Shown piece after piece: positions 8,127 through 18,262 of a stretch of DNA of 64,000 nucleotides (the stretch's first letter is position 1; each line of letters begins with the position of its first letter). A program made the position numbers and the translations under genes. A model generated the notes under the pieces. It made no database searches, was not told the origin of the DNA, and saw nothing but the letters and a program-made list of their open reading frames with translations. Source of the DNA: Hydrogenophaga sp. (lineage in GTDB: Bacteria > Pseudomonadota > Gammaproteobacteria > Burkholderiales > Burkholderiaceae_C). The DNA lies in the NCBI RefSeq assembly GCF_019635465.1, contig NZ_JAHBZK010000003.1, positions 1 to 64,000 of the forward strand, read 5' to 3'.

Positions 8127-8806
8127 GGTGCGTTGCGTGGGGCCAGTTGCATGCGCACGCGGCCGTTGAATGTGGCCAGACGCGTCTGACTGTCATAGAC
8201 CATGCGATCGGCGGTGATGCGATCGCCTTCGCGAATGACCAGCACGGGTTGATCGGAGCTGATGCGATCGTGCGGCTCCAGCTCGATGAGCAGGTACTCG
8301 CCCCGGAATTCGAGACGGGGCAGCGCGCCGCCACTGGCGTCGGTGCCGCCTTCACGGACCACCACCGCGTCGCCTTCGAGCACGAAACGCGTGTTGTCGT
8401 CGTTGGTGGTCAGGCGCTGCGACCGCGCGCTGGTGATCGATCCGTTTTCGGCCAGGTTGCGCAAGCGCGCGTTGTCGATTTCGACCCGGTCGTCGTCGGG
8501 GTGATGTCGCGCCTCGTCACCCAGCACCTCGGCGCGCAGGTTGCCATTGACGTCGAACGACTTCACCGAAAAACGGCGCATGAAATAGTCGGGCTCGCCG
8601 GTGACCGGGCGCTCGGGTTCCGGCTCGGGCGCGCTGGGCGTGGCCCGCAAGAGCCAGTACGAGCCCAGGGCCAGCAACCCCATGAGCAGCATCGGCAGGT
8701 AGATGGACAAACGGTCCCACCAAGGGGCACGTCGCAGCGTGGCAGTGACGGGCGGCGCGCTGCGATCGAGCCCGGGAATGAGGTCGAAGTCGTCCTCGGC
8801 GTGCAC
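8123..8806 (-). CDS. lptC: LptC, LPS export inner-membrane protein
   Basis: Bitopic inner-membrane protein of 227 residues that links the LptB2FG transporter to LptA in lipopolysaccharide export. A short cytoplasmic N-terminus is followed by one membrane helix (about 35-53, IYLPMLLMGLLALGSYWLL). The periplasmic jellyroll follows, with the LptC-type pattern DYFMRRFSVKSFDVNGNLR and later LLIELEPHDRI. The start is a GTG at 8806, 10 bases after kdsC. Its neighbours kdsD and kdsC (Kdo synthesis) support the call. lptA and lptB do not follow it here. Confidence 0.9.
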   Translation of the reverse strand: MHAEDDFDLIPGLDRSAPPVTATLRRAPWWDRLSIYLPMLLMGLLALGSYWLLRATPSAPEPEPERPVTGEPDYFMRRFSVKSFDVNGNLRAEVLGDEARHHPDDDRVEIDNARLRNLAENGSITSARSQRLTTNDDNTRFVLEGDAVVVREGGTDASGGALPRLEFRGEYLLIELEPHDRISSDQPVLVIREGDRITADRMVYDSQTRLATFNGRVRMQLAPRNAP

Positions 8807-8816
8807 CGCTGCGCCT

Positions 8817-9356
8817 TCAGAGCCCGGCCAATTCGGCCGCGTAGGCGCCGCGCGCCATCAGCAACAGATCGCAGAACTCGCGCACGGCCCCCTCGCCAGC
8901 CGCCCGGCGGGTGACATGGTGGGCCATGGCACGCACTTCGTCGTGCGCCGCTGGCGGCGCAACCGCCAGTGCAGACTGGCGCATCACGGGCAGGTCGGGC
9001 CAGTCGTCGCCCATGGCGGCCGCCTCGTGCCAGCCGGCATCCAAGGCGGCGAGGATGGCTTCAGCGGCCGGGCGCTTGTCTTCGGTCCCCAGGTGCATGT
9101 GGGTCACGCCCAGGGCCTGCAGCCGCATGCGCAGGGGCTTGCCGTCGCGGCCGCTGATGACCGCCGGCACGATGCCGTGGCGCTGCAAGAGCTTCAAGCC
9201 ATGGCCATCCAGCGTGTGAAAGCGCTTGATGGTTTCACCGGCTTCGGTGAAATAGAGCCCGCCATCGGTCAACACACCGTCGACATCAAAGAAGGCCACT
9301 CGCACGGCTTGCGCCCGCAGCAGCAAGGCCGGAGAGAACTGCAGCACCGGCGTCAT
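8817..9356 (-). CDS. kdsC: 3-deoxy-D-manno-octulosonate 8-phosphate phosphatase KdsC
   Basis: HAD-family phosphatase without a cap domain (179 residues) that makes Kdo from Kdo-8-phosphate. The nucleophile motif is FFDVDGVLTDG (residues 22-32), the Ser/Thr motif is VISGRDG, and the third motif is MGDDWPDLPVM. The length matches the family. It lies two bases after kdsD, giving the usual isomerase-phosphatase order of the Kdo pathway. Cytoplasmic. Confidence 0.94.
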   Translation of the reverse strand: MTPVLQFSPALLLRAQAVRVAFFDVDGVLTDGGLYFTEAGETIKRFHTLDGHGLKLLQRHGIVPAVISGRDGKPLRMRLQALGVTHMHLGTEDKRPAAEAILAALDAGWHEAAAMGDDWPDLPVMRQSALAVAPPAAHDEVRAMAHHVTRRAAGEGAVREFCDLLLMARGAYAAELAGL

Positions 9357-9358
9357 GC

Positions 9359-10354
9359 TCAGATCACCTTCGCGCGCATGAGGTCGTTGCTGTTGACTGC
9401 GCCCACCAAGCGGCCGTCGCCATCGACCACCAGCACGCTGGTGATGCGGTGTGCCTCCATGAGGTCTGCCGCCTCGACGGCCAGGGCCTCGTCGCGGATG
9501 GTGCGCGGCGAAGGATGCATCACGTCGCGCGCGCACAGGGCACGCAGATCCACGCTGCTGCCGCTGCGCTCGATCAGGCGTCGCAGGTCGCCATCGGTGA
9601 AGATGCCCACGATGGCATTGCCGTCGACCACCGCGCACATGCCCAGGCCCTTGTCGCTGATCTCGCGCATGAGCGTCATCAAGGTGGCCTCGGGCGTCAC
9701 GCGGGGCACATCGGCACCACCCCGCATGACGTCGCTCACGTGGGTGAGCAGCTTGCGCCCCAACGCGCCACCGGGGTGCGAGCGCGCAAAGTCGTCGGCC
9801 CGGAAACCTCGCGCATCGAGCAGCGCCACCGCCAGGGCGTCGCCCAGCGCCAGCTGGGCGGTAGTACTGGCCGTCGGCGCGAGGTTGTGCGGGCAGGCCT
9901 CCTTGGCCACCGAGGTGTCGAGCACCACGGCGGCGTGACGGCCCAGCGTCGATTCGGCCCGGCCGGTCAGCGCCACCAGTGGCACCCCCATGCGCTTGAT
10001 CAGCGGCAGGATGGCGGTGAGCTCTTCGCTCTCGCCCGAGTTGCTCAGCGCCAGCACGGCGTCGACCTCGGTGATCATGCCCAGATCGCCGTGACTGGCC
10101 TCGGCCGGATGCACGAACATGGCCGGCGTGCCGGTGGAAGCGAGGGTGGCGGCCAGCTTGCGGCCAATGTGGCCACTCTTGCCCATGCCCATCACCACCA
10201 CCCGACCGCGGCAGGCGAGCAGCAACTGCACCGCCTCGGCAAATCGGGCGTCCACGCGTTGCGCCAGCGCCTGGACGGCATCGGCTTCGATCTGCAAAGC
10301 CTCGACGGCGAGCTGCCTGACCCGTTCGAGGTCGATCTGGGGTGCGACTGACAT
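9359..10354 (-). CDS. kdsD: D-arabinose 5-phosphate isomerase KdsD
   Basis: Converts ribulose 5-phosphate to arabinose 5-phosphate, the first step of Kdo synthesis. 331 residues: an SIS domain (about 40-175) with VVVMGMGKSGHIGRK, TPAMFVHPAEASHGDLGMI and LSNSGESEE, then two CBS domains (about 205-325) with VFTDGDLRR-like and ITSVLVVDGDGRLVG sequence. The start MSVAPQIDLERV was chosen over a longer frame of eight extra residues that has no support. First gene of the unit with kdsC and lptC; divergent from the CPA2 antiporter 79 bases away. Confidence 0.94.
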   Translation of the reverse strand: MSVAPQIDLERVRQLAVEALQIEADAVQALAQRVDARFAEAVQLLLACRGRVVVMGMGKSGHIGRKLAATLASTGTPAMFVHPAEASHGDLGMITEVDAVLALSNSGESEELTAILPLIKRMGVPLVALTGRAESTLGRHAAVVLDTSVAKEACPHNLAPTASTTAQLALGDALAVALLDARGFRADDFARSHPGGALGRKLLTHVSDVMRGGADVPRVTPEATLMTLMREISDKGLGMCAVVDGNAIVGIFTDGDLRRLIERSGSSVDLRALCARDVMHPSPRTIRDEALAVEAADLMEAHRITSVLVVDGDGRLVGAVNSNDLMRAKVI

Positions 10355-10433
10355 GCGCCGGATTATCGCTGCGGGCACGCAAATCCCCGGCTGCTGCGGG
10401 CCAATGAACCGACCCGGCCCTTACCATCCGCCC

Positions 10434-12419
10434 ATGACTTCGCTCGATCTGGCCTTGCTGTACCTGTTGGCTGCGGTGCTGGCCGTGGTGGCCTGCCGCA
10501 GCTTCAAGCTGCCGCCCATGCTGGGGTATCTGGCAGTGGGCGTGGTGATCGGTCCGAACGCGCTGGCCCTGGCGCAGAACTCCAGCGGGGTGCGCTACCT
10601 GGCCGAGTTCGGCGTGGTCTTCCTGATGTTCGTCATCGGTCTCGAGTTCAGCCTGCCCAAGCTGCGCGCCATGCGGCGCTTCGTGTTCGGCCTGGGCTTG
10701 TCGCAGGTGGTGCTCACCGTCGTGCTGACCACGTTGGCTTCACTGGCCATGGGCCTGCTGTTACCAGCGTGGTGGAACCTGTCGTGGCAGGCAGCGGTGG
10801 CGCTGGGTGGTGTGATGGCGATGAGCAGCACGGCCATCGTGATCAAGCTGGTGGCCGAGCGGCTGGAGCTCGAGTCCGAGCACGGCAAGCGGGTGCTGGG
10901 CATCCTGCTGTTCCAGGATCTGGCCGTGGTGCCGCTGCTGGTGCTCATCCCGGCGCTGTCGGCGCCGCCCGAGGAGCTGATCATGGAGCTCGGTCTGGCG
11001 GTGCTCAAGGCCGTCGTGCTGCTGGGCCTGCTGCTCACAGGCGGGCAACGGCTCATGCGCTGGTGGCTGACGCTGGTGGCCAGGCGCAAGAGCGACGAGT
11101 TGTTCATGCTCAACCTGTTGCTCATCACGCTGGGGTTGGCCTGGATGACCGAGCACGCGGGTCTGTCGCTGGCCCTGGGCGCTTTCGTGGCCGGCATGCT
11201 GATTGCCGAAACCGAATACAAGCACCAGGTGGAGACCGACATCCGCCCGTTCCATGACGTGCTGCTGGGCCTGTTCTTCATCACCATCGGCATGTTGCTC
11301 GACTGGCGGCTGGTGCTGGAGCGCTGGCCGCTGGTGCTGCTGATGCTGGTGGCTTCGCTGATGTTCAAGCTGGTGCTCATCACCACACTGACGCGGCTGT
11401 TTGGCGCACCCATGGGCACGGCCATGCGCACCGGCCTGTACCTGACCCAGGCGGGCGAGTTCGGTCTGGTGCTGCTCACGCTGGCTTCGCAGCACGATCT
11501 GGTGCCGCCGGCCTTGTTCAACCCGATCCTGGCGAGCATGGTCATCTCCATGCTGCTCACGCCGTTCCTCATCCTGTACAGCAACCGCATCGTCACGCGC
11601 CTGGTTGGCAGCGACTGGTTGATGCAGTCGGTGCAGATGACGGCAATTGCACGCAAGGCGATCAACGCCGACAAACACGTGATCATCTGCGGCTATGGGC
11701 GCTGTGGTCAGAACCTGGCGCGGCTGCTGGAAGCCGAGCACATCCCCTACATGGCCCTGGACCTCGACCCCGATCGGGTGCGGCAGGCGGCAGCGGCCGG
11801 CCATTCGGTGGTATTCGGCGATGCGGCTCGGCTTCAGGCCTTGATGGCGGCGGGTCTGCACCGGGCCAGCGCCGTGGTGGTCACCTACCTCGACACGCCC
11901 AGCGCACTCAAGGTACTGCACCATGCCCATGAGCATGCGGCGCATGTGCCGGTGGTGGTGCGCACGGTCGACGATGTGGACATTGACCGCTTGCGCACGG
12001 CCGGCGCCACCGAGGTGGTACCCGAAGCGATCGAGGCCAGCCTGATGCTGGCCAGTCATGCACTGGCGCTGGTGGGGGTGCCCATGCGGCGCGTGATCCG
12101 CGTGGTGCAGGATCAGCGCGACGCGCGCTACGAGCTGCTGCGGGGCTACTTCCACGGCGCCGACGACGATTCTGCCGACGAGTTGCTGCACGAACGCCTC
12201 AACAGCGTGACCCTGCCCGGCGCCGGCCGCTGCGTTGGCAAGACCGTGGGCAGTCTGGCACTGCCGGCAATGGGCGTGCGGGTGGTGAGCCTGCGCAGGG
12301 CTGCGGGCCGCCACGTGACGGTCGACGACGACACGGTGCTGGCGGGGGGCGATACGCTGGTGATCAGCGGGCAGGCACCCGCGCTGGCGCTGGCCGAGGA
12401 CAAGTTGCTGGGAGGCTGA
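10434..12419 (+). CDS. CPA2-family cation/proton antiporter (KefB/YbaL-like)
   Basis: A 661-residue membrane antiporter. About 12 hydrophobic segments span residues 1-385, including GYLAVGVVIGPNAL, MFVIGLEFSLPKLR and FLVAGMLIAETEYKHQVETD. A TrkA-N nucleotide-binding domain follows (about 410-530, HVIICGYGRCGQNLARLLE) and then a TrkA-C domain (about 570-650). This is the architecture of glutathione-gated K+ exporters and of YbaL. It is commonly found beside kdsD in proteobacteria. Ion and gating ligand are not determined by sequence. Start MTSLDLALLYLL follows CCGCCC and no strong ribosome site is seen. Confidence 0.9.
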   Translation: MTSLDLALLYLLAAVLAVVACRSFKLPPMLGYLAVGVVIGPNALALAQNSSGVRYLAEFGVVFLMFVIGLEFSLPKLRAMRRFVFGLGLSQVVLTVVLTTLASLAMGLLLPAWWNLSWQAAVALGGVMAMSSTAIVIKLVAERLELESEHGKRVLGILLFQDLAVVPLLVLIPALSAPPEELIMELGLAVLKAVVLLGLLLTGGQRLMRWWLTLVARRKSDELFMLNLLLITLGLAWMTEHAGLSLALGAFVAGMLIAETEYKHQVETDIRPFHDVLLGLFFITIGMLLDWRLVLERWPLVLLMLVASLMFKLVLITTLTRLFGAPMGTAMRTGLYLTQAGEFGLVLLTLASQHDLVPPALFNPILASMVISMLLTPFLILYSNRIVTRLVGSDWLMQSVQMTAIARKAINADKHVIICGYGRCGQNLARLLEAEHIPYMALDLDPDRVRQAAAAGHSVVFGDAARLQALMAAGLHRASAVVVTYLDTPSALKVLHHAHEHAAHVPVVVRTVDDVDIDRLRTAGATEVVPEAIEASLMLASHALALVGVPMRRVIRVVQDQRDARYELLRGYFHGADDDSADELLHERLNSVTLPGAGRCVGKTVGSLALPAMGVRVVSLRRAAGRHVTVDDDTVLAGGDTLVISGQAPALALAEDKLLGG

Positions 12420-12459
12420 GCGGATGACGCCAGGGCGGCGGCGTCGATAATCCGACCCC

Positions 12460-13005
<546 letters not shown>

Positions 13006-13036
13006 CCCTCCCAACTCAACAGGGCCGCAAGCCCCG

Positions 13037-13684
13037 TCAGAGCTTGCCGTGCTGGGTATCGCTGAGCGCAGCGAAGTCGCTCACGGCCTCGGGCATCGGC
13101 AACTGCGGGTCCAGCGGATGGCGATACACCGCCGGCGGGGGCGCAGCGATCGCGTTGCGAAAGGCCTGGACTTCGTCCGCACTGACGCGCTCGCCCGGGC
13201 CCTTGGTGGTCGACACGGGTGGACGCGGAATCGAGGTGTCTGCCGAGTCACGGCGGGTCTGCGCAACCATCGATGCACGCAACGCCTGGCCCACCTGTTC
13301 CGGGGTGGGCTTGCGTCGCCAGTAGATGGCGCGCACGTCCATGGTGTGGCGCGCCTTGGCGCTTTGTTGCACCCAGCGTTCGATCTCCAGCAGAAACTCG
13401 TCGGGCAGCGATTGCGCCGGCAGGGCAAGGTCGACCAGCACGATGAAGCTGTCGCCGTTGCTGTCGAGATTGAGCACCTTGAAGGTGTAGCTGGTGGACA
13501 GCACGCCACCGCGGATGAGGGATTCGCGCACCACGGCAAACAGCTGTTCGCGTCGCAGCAGGCGCCGTCCGCGGCGTGGCGAAATCAGCGGCATGGTGGT
13601 GGTGCGAAACGCATTGCGCGCGCGCGCCAGGGCACCTCGGCTGGAGTGGTTCTTCTTGGCCTTGAGCCAGCTCATCAGGGACAT
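13037..13684 (-). CDS. Conserved protein of unknown function
   Basis: Not recognised. The 215 residues start MSLMSWLKAKKNHSSRG. A basic N-terminal third (RRGRRLLRREQLF) leads into a regular alpha/beta stretch with SYTFKVLNLDSNGDSFIVLVD and DEFLLEIERWVQQSAKARHTMDVRAIYWRR. The C-terminus is proline-rich and low in complexity. There is no signal peptide or membrane helix. Codon use is like its neighbours. The gene is followed on the same strand by a cyclic-nucleotide-domain gene lying upstream, so the two may be cotranscribed. Confidence 0.7.
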   Translation of the reverse strand: MSLMSWLKAKKNHSSRGALARARNAFRTTTMPLISPRRGRRLLRREQLFAVVRESLIRGGVLSTSYTFKVLNLDSNGDSFIVLVDLALPAQSLPDEFLLEIERWVQQSAKARHTMDVRAIYWRRKPTPEQVGQALRASMVAQTRRDSADTSIPRPPVSTTKGPGERVSADEVQAFRNAIAAPPPAVYRHPLDPQLPMPEAVSDFAALSDTQHGKL

Positions 13685-13763
13685 GGTCAGTGCGTGCACG
13701 CAGTGGCGAATCGTTGATGAAGCATTCGGCCGGCGCCTGGGCGCGTGGCCGCCGTCCGGGCTG

Positions 13764-14252
13764 TCAGGTGACCGCCACGCGCTTCGGTTTGTTGTACATG
13801 CGTCGGGCCAACACAGCCGACATGGCAATGGTGACGTCGAGTGCGATCTGCGGGTGGCGCACCCCCAGCTCGCGAAAACGTAGAGGTGTCATGCACCACA
13901 GGCGGCAGTCGCTGCCCGCATTGACGGTGGCGCTGCGCGGCAGGTGGCTGAAAAACGCGCCCTCACCCAGCAAGGAGCCAGCGCCAACCACTGCAATGCG
14001 CACCCGCTCCTTGGAATCTTCGTAATGCACGGTGAGCGTGCCGCTTTCAACGAAGTAGACGGTGCGGTCCTTGACGCCTTGCTCAATCAGCACATGCCCC
14101 TGCTGCAGCGCGACGGGCTGCAGGTAATTGGCCAGCGTCACCCAGTGCGCGTCGCTGAGGTTGAGGGGCACGGCGTCCAGCGCACTGCTGTGTCGCATGG
14201 CCTGCGACAGGTGCTGGATATCGAACCGTGTGGACGTGCTCGGGGCATTCAT
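13764..14252 (-). CDS. Cyclic-nucleotide-binding-domain protein without HTH
   Basis: A 162-residue protein made almost only of a Crp-type effector domain: LQQGHVLIEQGVKDRTVYFVESGTL (about 48-72), VRIAVVGAGSLLGEGAFF with the phosphate-binding-cassette position, then PRSATVNAGSDCRLWCMTP. No C-terminal DNA-binding domain follows; the protein ends about 30 residues later at RRMYNKPKRVAVT. It may be a stand-alone ligand sensor. The start was set at MNAPSTSTRFD. Ligand identity is open. Confidence 0.8.
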   Translation of the reverse strand: MNAPSTSTRFDIQHLSQAMRHSSALDAVPLNLSDAHWVTLANYLQPVALQQGHVLIEQGVKDRTVYFVESGTLTVHYEDSKERVRIAVVGAGSLLGEGAFFSHLPRSATVNAGSDCRLWCMTPLRFRELGVRHPQIALDVTIAMSAVLARRMYNKPKRVAVT

Positions 14253-14358
14253 GAGCGAAGTGAACCGCAAGCCATGCCCCCGCGCAAGGCGCCCGGAACT
14301 GGTGGTTACAGTTCGGCTCCCAGCGGCACGCGGTAACCCCTGGGCGGCAGGTTTTCGC

Positions 14359-15738
14359 TCACTTGCCGATGCAAAAACGCGAAAAGATGACGCCCAGCAA
14401 ATCGTCGGCGGTGAACTCGCCGGTGATCTCGCCCAGGTGGTGCTGGGCCAGGCGCAACTCTTCGGCGAGCAGATCGAGGTGTTCGCCGGCATGCGCCAGC
14501 AACTGATCGGCCTGTTGCAGATGCTGGCCGACTTGGTCGAGGGCGCGCAAATGGCGCTCGCGCGCCATGAACAAACCCTCACCACCACTTTGCCAACCCG
14601 CCAGTTGAAGCAGCCGTTGGCGCAACGCGTCGAGGCCCGTCCTGTGTTTGGCGGACAGGGCGATGTCATCGTCGCCGGCGGGTGCCCCTTCGGCCTGGTC
14701 AATCTTGTTCCAGATGTGCAGCACTGGCACACCCTCGGGCAGGCCGCGCAGGATGTTGGCGTCACCGTGCCGATAGCGCGGCTCGCCCCAGCGCGTGAGG
14801 TCGTGCAGGAACAGCACCGCATCCGCGCCGCGAATGCGTTGCCAGGCACGCTCGATACCGATGCGCTCTACTTCGTCGATGCCGGGCGTGTCGCGCAGCC
14901 CAGCGGTGTCGGTGACGTGCACTGGCACGCCTTCGATCTGGATGGTTTGTTGCACCACATCGCGCGTGGTGCCCGCGATGGGGGTCACGATCGCCAGCTC
15001 GGCGCCAGCCAATGCGTTGAGCAATGAGCTTTTGCCGGCATTGGGTTGGCCGGCAATCACCACTTGCAGTCCGTCGCGCAGCAGCGCGCCCTGTTGTGCC
15101 TCGGCCTGCAAGGTGGACAGCGATTGCCGCAAGCGCTGCAACTGGCCCTGGGCGTCTGCCTTCTGCAGGAAGTCGATCTCTTCTTCGGGGAAATCCAGTG
15201 TGGCCTCGACCAGCATGCGCAGGTTCACCAATGCGTCGCGCAGCGCGTGTACCCGTGCCGAGAAGGCGCCCGCCAGGGACCGGGCGGCACTGCGCGCCGC
15301 AGCTTCGGTGCTCGCGTCGATCAGGTCGGCGACGGCTTCGGCCTGTGCGAGGTCGAGCTTGTCGTTGAGGAATGCGCGTTCGGTGAATTCACCCGCACGC
15401 GCCAGGCGCAGGCCGGGCAAGGCGTCGCTGGCCACCTCCAGGCAGCGCGCCAGCAACAACTGCAAGACCACCTGACCACCGTGGCCCTGCAGTTCGAGCA
15501 CGTCTTCACCCGTGTAGGAATGCGGCGCCGGAAACCACAGCGCCAGGCCGGTGTCGATGGGTTGGCCGTCGGCGGTTCGCCAGGGCCCCAATGTCGCTTC
15601 CCGGGGCCTGAGATCGCGCCCCAGCAGGGCGCGCACAAAGGGCGCCAGTCCCTTGCCAGACACTCGAACGATGCCCACCGCGCCACGCCCGGGCGCAGTG
15701 GCGATGGCAACGATCGGATCGGCGTGATGGGGCAGCAT
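14359..15738 (-). CDS. mnmE: tRNA modification GTPase MnmE (TrmE)
   Basis: With MnmG it makes the cmnm5 modification at the wobble U34 of several tRNAs. 459 residues: an N-terminal tetrahydrofolate-binding domain ([21 protein letters not shown]), a helical domain, an inserted G domain with G1 [14 protein letters not shown] (about 225-238), G2/G3 region [11 protein letters not shown] and DTAGLRDT, and the C-terminal motif CIGK that carries the catalytic Cys. Placement downstream of yidC is the usual one near the origin in this group. Confidence 0.96.
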   Translation of the reverse strand: MLPHHADPIVAIATAPGRGAVGIVRVSGKGLAPFVRALLGRDLRPREATLGPWRTADGQPIDTGLALWFPAPHSYTGEDVLELQGHGGQVVLQLLLARCLEVASDALPGLRLARAGEFTERAFLNDKLDLAQAEAVADLIDASTEAAARSAARSLAGAFSARVHALRDALVNLRMLVEATLDFPEEEIDFLQKADAQGQLQRLRQSLSTLQAEAQQGALLRDGLQVVIAGQPNAGKSSLLNALAGAELAIVTPIAGTTRDVVQQTIQIEGVPVHVTDTAGLRDTPGIDEVERIGIERAWQRIRGADAVLFLHDLTRWGEPRYRHGDANILRGLPEGVPVLHIWNKIDQAEGAPAGDDDIALSAKHRTGLDALRQRLLQLAGWQSGGEGLFMARERHLRALDQVGQHLQQADQLLAHAGEHLDLLAEELRLAQHHLGEITGEFTADDLLGVIFSRFCIGK

Positions 15739-15854
15739 GTGGAAGCGAAGGTTCGCCTGCCCCAGGCCCAGGGCGCCGAGGTGCCGGCTCTACCGGTCCT
15801 CGGTCGCCGTCCCTCCTGCCGCAGGGGGGACGCCGTGTCAGCGGCGCAGGGGGG

Positions 15855-17552
15855 TCACTTGAATTTCGGCAGGTTGAACTTGATGGGCACGCCCATGCGG
15901 TGGTTGATGTGTGCCTGCTGCAGGATGGTGAGCGTGTTGTTCGTGATCCAGTAGAGCACCAGGCCCGACGGGAAGAAGAAGAACATGACCGAGAACACCA
16001 GCGGCATCATCCACATCAGCTTGGCCTGCATGGGGTCCGGTGGCAGCGGATTCAACGCCGTCTGGATCATGGTCGTGATGGCCATCACCAGGGGCAGGAT
16101 GTAGAACGGATCGGGCGAGGACAGATCGTGGATCCAGGCCATCCAGGGCGCGTTGCGCATCTCGACGCTGGACAGCAGCACCCAGTACAGGGCGATGAAC
16201 ACCGGTATCTGGATCAGGATCGGGAAGCAGCCACCGAGCGGGTTGACCTTCTCTTCCCGGTAGATCTTCATCATCTCCTGCTGCATCTGCTGCGGGTTGT
16301 CCTTGAGGCGTTCGCGCATTTCCATGATGCGCGGATTGATCGCTTTCATCTTGGCCATGCTGCGATAGGCGCTGGCGTTGAGCCAATAGAAGGCGGCCTT
16401 GATGAGGACCACAAGCAGCACGATGGCCCAGCCCCAGTTGCCGACGAAGCCGTGAATCTTCTCGAGCAACCAGTAGAGCGGCTTGGCCAGGATGGTCAGC
16501 CAGCCATAGTCCTTGACGAGTTCAAGGCCGGGCGCCAGGCGCTCCAGCAGTTTTTCGTCCTGCGGCCCGACGAACAAGCGCGCCGAGGTTTTGACCGTTT
16601 GGCCTGGCGCGATCTCGGGCAAGGCACTGATGGCGCCCACTGCGTACAGGTTGTCGGCCAGCTTGCGCACGAAGTTCTCGCGCGCCTCGCCTTCGGCACC
16701 CAGCCAGGCCGTGGCGAAATAGTGCTGAACCATGGCCACGTAGCCATCGCTGGTGCTGCGGACATAGTTGGCCTTGTCGCCATCGATGTCCTTGAACTGC
16801 ACCTTCTGGTACTTGTGCTCGGTCGTGTACACCGCGGGTCCGGTGAACGTCGAGTAGAACGGGGTCTGGCTCTCAACGGTGCTGCCATCGCGCACCAGCT
16901 GACGGTATAGCTGCGCTTTGACTGGAGCGCCGCTGGCGTTGAGCACCTCCTGGTCGACCTGAATGTCGTAGGCGCCCCGTTTGATGGTGTAGGTCGTCGC
17001 CAGCTTCACGCCGCCCACCTCGGCAGACTCGTAGCGCACCTGCACGCTGTCCTGACCATCGGCCAGCGACGTCGGCGTGCCGATCAACTGCATGGCCGTC
17101 TTGTGGTTGGGGAAGGCGCCACCAATGAGACCGGTTTGCGCCACATACGTGCGGCCGTTGTCGGTGGTCAGCAGGTGATAGGGCGTTTGCACCGCACGGT
17201 CCGTCCCGCCGGAGGCCTGTGAATGCTTGAGCAGCTCCGCCCCCACCAGGGCACCGCCTTCCGACTGGAAGGTCAGGGCCAGCACGTCGGTGCGCAGCGT
17301 CAGCCGGGTGTTGGCGGGCGCGGCAGGTGCTGCCGTCGCATCGGCGCCCGGCACGGCACTGGAGGAAGCCGCGGTGCCGGCCTGGGGCAACGCCGCAGGC
17401 GCTGCCGTAGCTGGTGCCTGAGCGGTCACGGCGGGCTTGGCGCTGGGAAAGAAGGTGGCCGGTTTGCCGTTGTGGACCTGCCATTTGTCCCAGATCAGGA
17501 CCATGGCAAAGCCAAACACCACCCAAAGGATGGAGCGACGGATGTCATTCAT
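15855..17552 (-). CDS. yidC: Membrane protein insertase YidC
   Basis: Inner-membrane insertase, 565 residues. An N-terminal helix (RSILWVVFGFAMVLIWDKWQ) is followed by an Ala/Pro-rich linker, the large periplasmic domain (about 90-340) and the conserved five-helix core. Core signatures include GNWGWAIVLLVVLIKAAFYW, MKAINPRIMEMRERL, NPLGGCFPILIQIPVFIALY and LPLVFSVMFFFFPSGLVLYW. The C-terminus is basic (FNLPKFK). Start MNDIRRS overlaps the yidD stop (ATGA). Confidence 0.96.
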   Translation of the reverse strand: MNDIRRSILWVVFGFAMVLIWDKWQVHNGKPATFFPSAKPAVTAQAPATAAPAALPQAGTAASSSAVPGADATAAPAAPANTRLTLRTDVLALTFQSEGGALVGAELLKHSQASGGTDRAVQTPYHLLTTDNGRTYVAQTGLIGGAFPNHKTAMQLIGTPTSLADGQDSVQVRYESAEVGGVKLATTYTIKRGAYDIQVDQEVLNASGAPVKAQLYRQLVRDGSTVESQTPFYSTFTGPAVYTTEHKYQKVQFKDIDGDKANYVRSTSDGYVAMVQHYFATAWLGAEGEARENFVRKLADNLYAVGAISALPEIAPGQTVKTSARLFVGPQDEKLLERLAPGLELVKDYGWLTILAKPLYWLLEKIHGFVGNWGWAIVLLVVLIKAAFYWLNASAYRSMAKMKAINPRIMEMRERLKDNPQQMQQEMMKIYREEKVNPLGGCFPILIQIPVFIALYWVLLSSVEMRNAPWMAWIHDLSSPDPFYILPLVMAITTMIQTALNPLPPDPMQAKLMWMMPLVFSVMFFFFPSGLVLYWITNNTLTILQQAHINHRMGVPIKFNLPKFK

Positions 17553-17839
17553 GAGGCGTTCTTCTTGTCGGGGTGACGGGGAATGAGGCGAGTGAACAAG
17601 GCCGGCGGGCGTTGTTCGGGCACCGGATCGCATCCGCCTTCGCACCAGGGGTGGCAACGCAGCAGGCGCCCTGCCGCCAGACGGCTGCCCGCGAGGGCAC
17701 CGTGGCGTTGCAGGGCTTGCAGCGCATAGACAGAGCAGGTGGGTTCGAAGCGGCAACCGTTGCCCAACCAGGGGCTGAGCAGCAAGCGGTAGCCCTTCAC
17801 CAGGGCGATCAGGGTTTGTTGTGGCAGTTCACGCCACAT
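17549..17839 (-). CDS. yidD: Membrane protein insertion efficiency factor YidD
   Basis: Small amphipathic membrane-associated protein (96 residues) assisting YidC. The family signature LIALVKGYRLLLSPWLGNGCRFEPTCSVYALQAL shows the conserved Cys pair, and RCHPWCEGGCDPVP follows. Start MWRELPQQ was chosen because upstream residues do not fit the family. It overlaps rnpA by 11 bases and yidC by four. Confidence 0.94.
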   Translation of the reverse strand: MWRELPQQTLIALVKGYRLLLSPWLGNGCRFEPTCSVYALQALQRHGALAGSRLAAGRLLRCHPWCEGGCDPVPEQRPPALFTRLIPRHPDKKNAS

Positions 17840-18239
17840 GGGACGTGCCGCCCAGCGGCCCACGCGATTCGGCACCCAGCCAGAGTTGCAGCAACTCGGC
17901 GCGCACAGCGTGCTTGAGCGCCTCCGATGAAGCGCTCACAAAACGGGCCTTGTCGAAACCGCTGCGCAAGCGCACCACATGCGCGGCCCGCGGCAACACC
18001 GACGCGTCTGGCGCGCAGGCGTAGATCTGGCGACGGATGGCATTGCGCGTGACGGCACGACGCGCCCAACGCTTGGGCACAAGCACACCCAGCCAGGGAC
18101 CTGGCTGGGCAAACAAGGTGCTCTCGCCCTCGACGGCATCGAGGGACAGGCGGTGCAGGGCGAAGTGGGGCGTCTTGGCCACGGGAGCGCTGGCCAATAC
18201 GGCCTGGAACTGCTGCCGGGATCGCAGACGTTGGATCAC
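17829..18239 (-). CDS. rnpA: Ribonuclease P protein component
   Basis: Protein subunit of RNase P, 136 residues from a GTG start (V/M-IQRLRSRQQFQAVL). The signature RNA-binding helix is present as KRWARRAVTRNAIRRQIY (about 65-82). It lies 23 bases downstream of rpmH, as in nearly all bacteria. The longer open frame upstream would overlap rpmH and was not used. The N-terminal stretch ASAPVAKTPHFALHRLSLDA is somewhat longer than in E. coli. Confidence 0.93.
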   Translation of the reverse strand: MIQRLRSRQQFQAVLASAPVAKTPHFALHRLSLDAVEGESTLFAQPGPWLGVLVPKRWARRAVTRNAIRRQIYACAPDASVLPRAAHVVRLRSGFDKARFVSASSEALKHAVRAELLQLWLGAESRGPLGGTSHVA

Positions 18240-18262
18240 CGGCGCACGAAGCGCTTGCGGGA

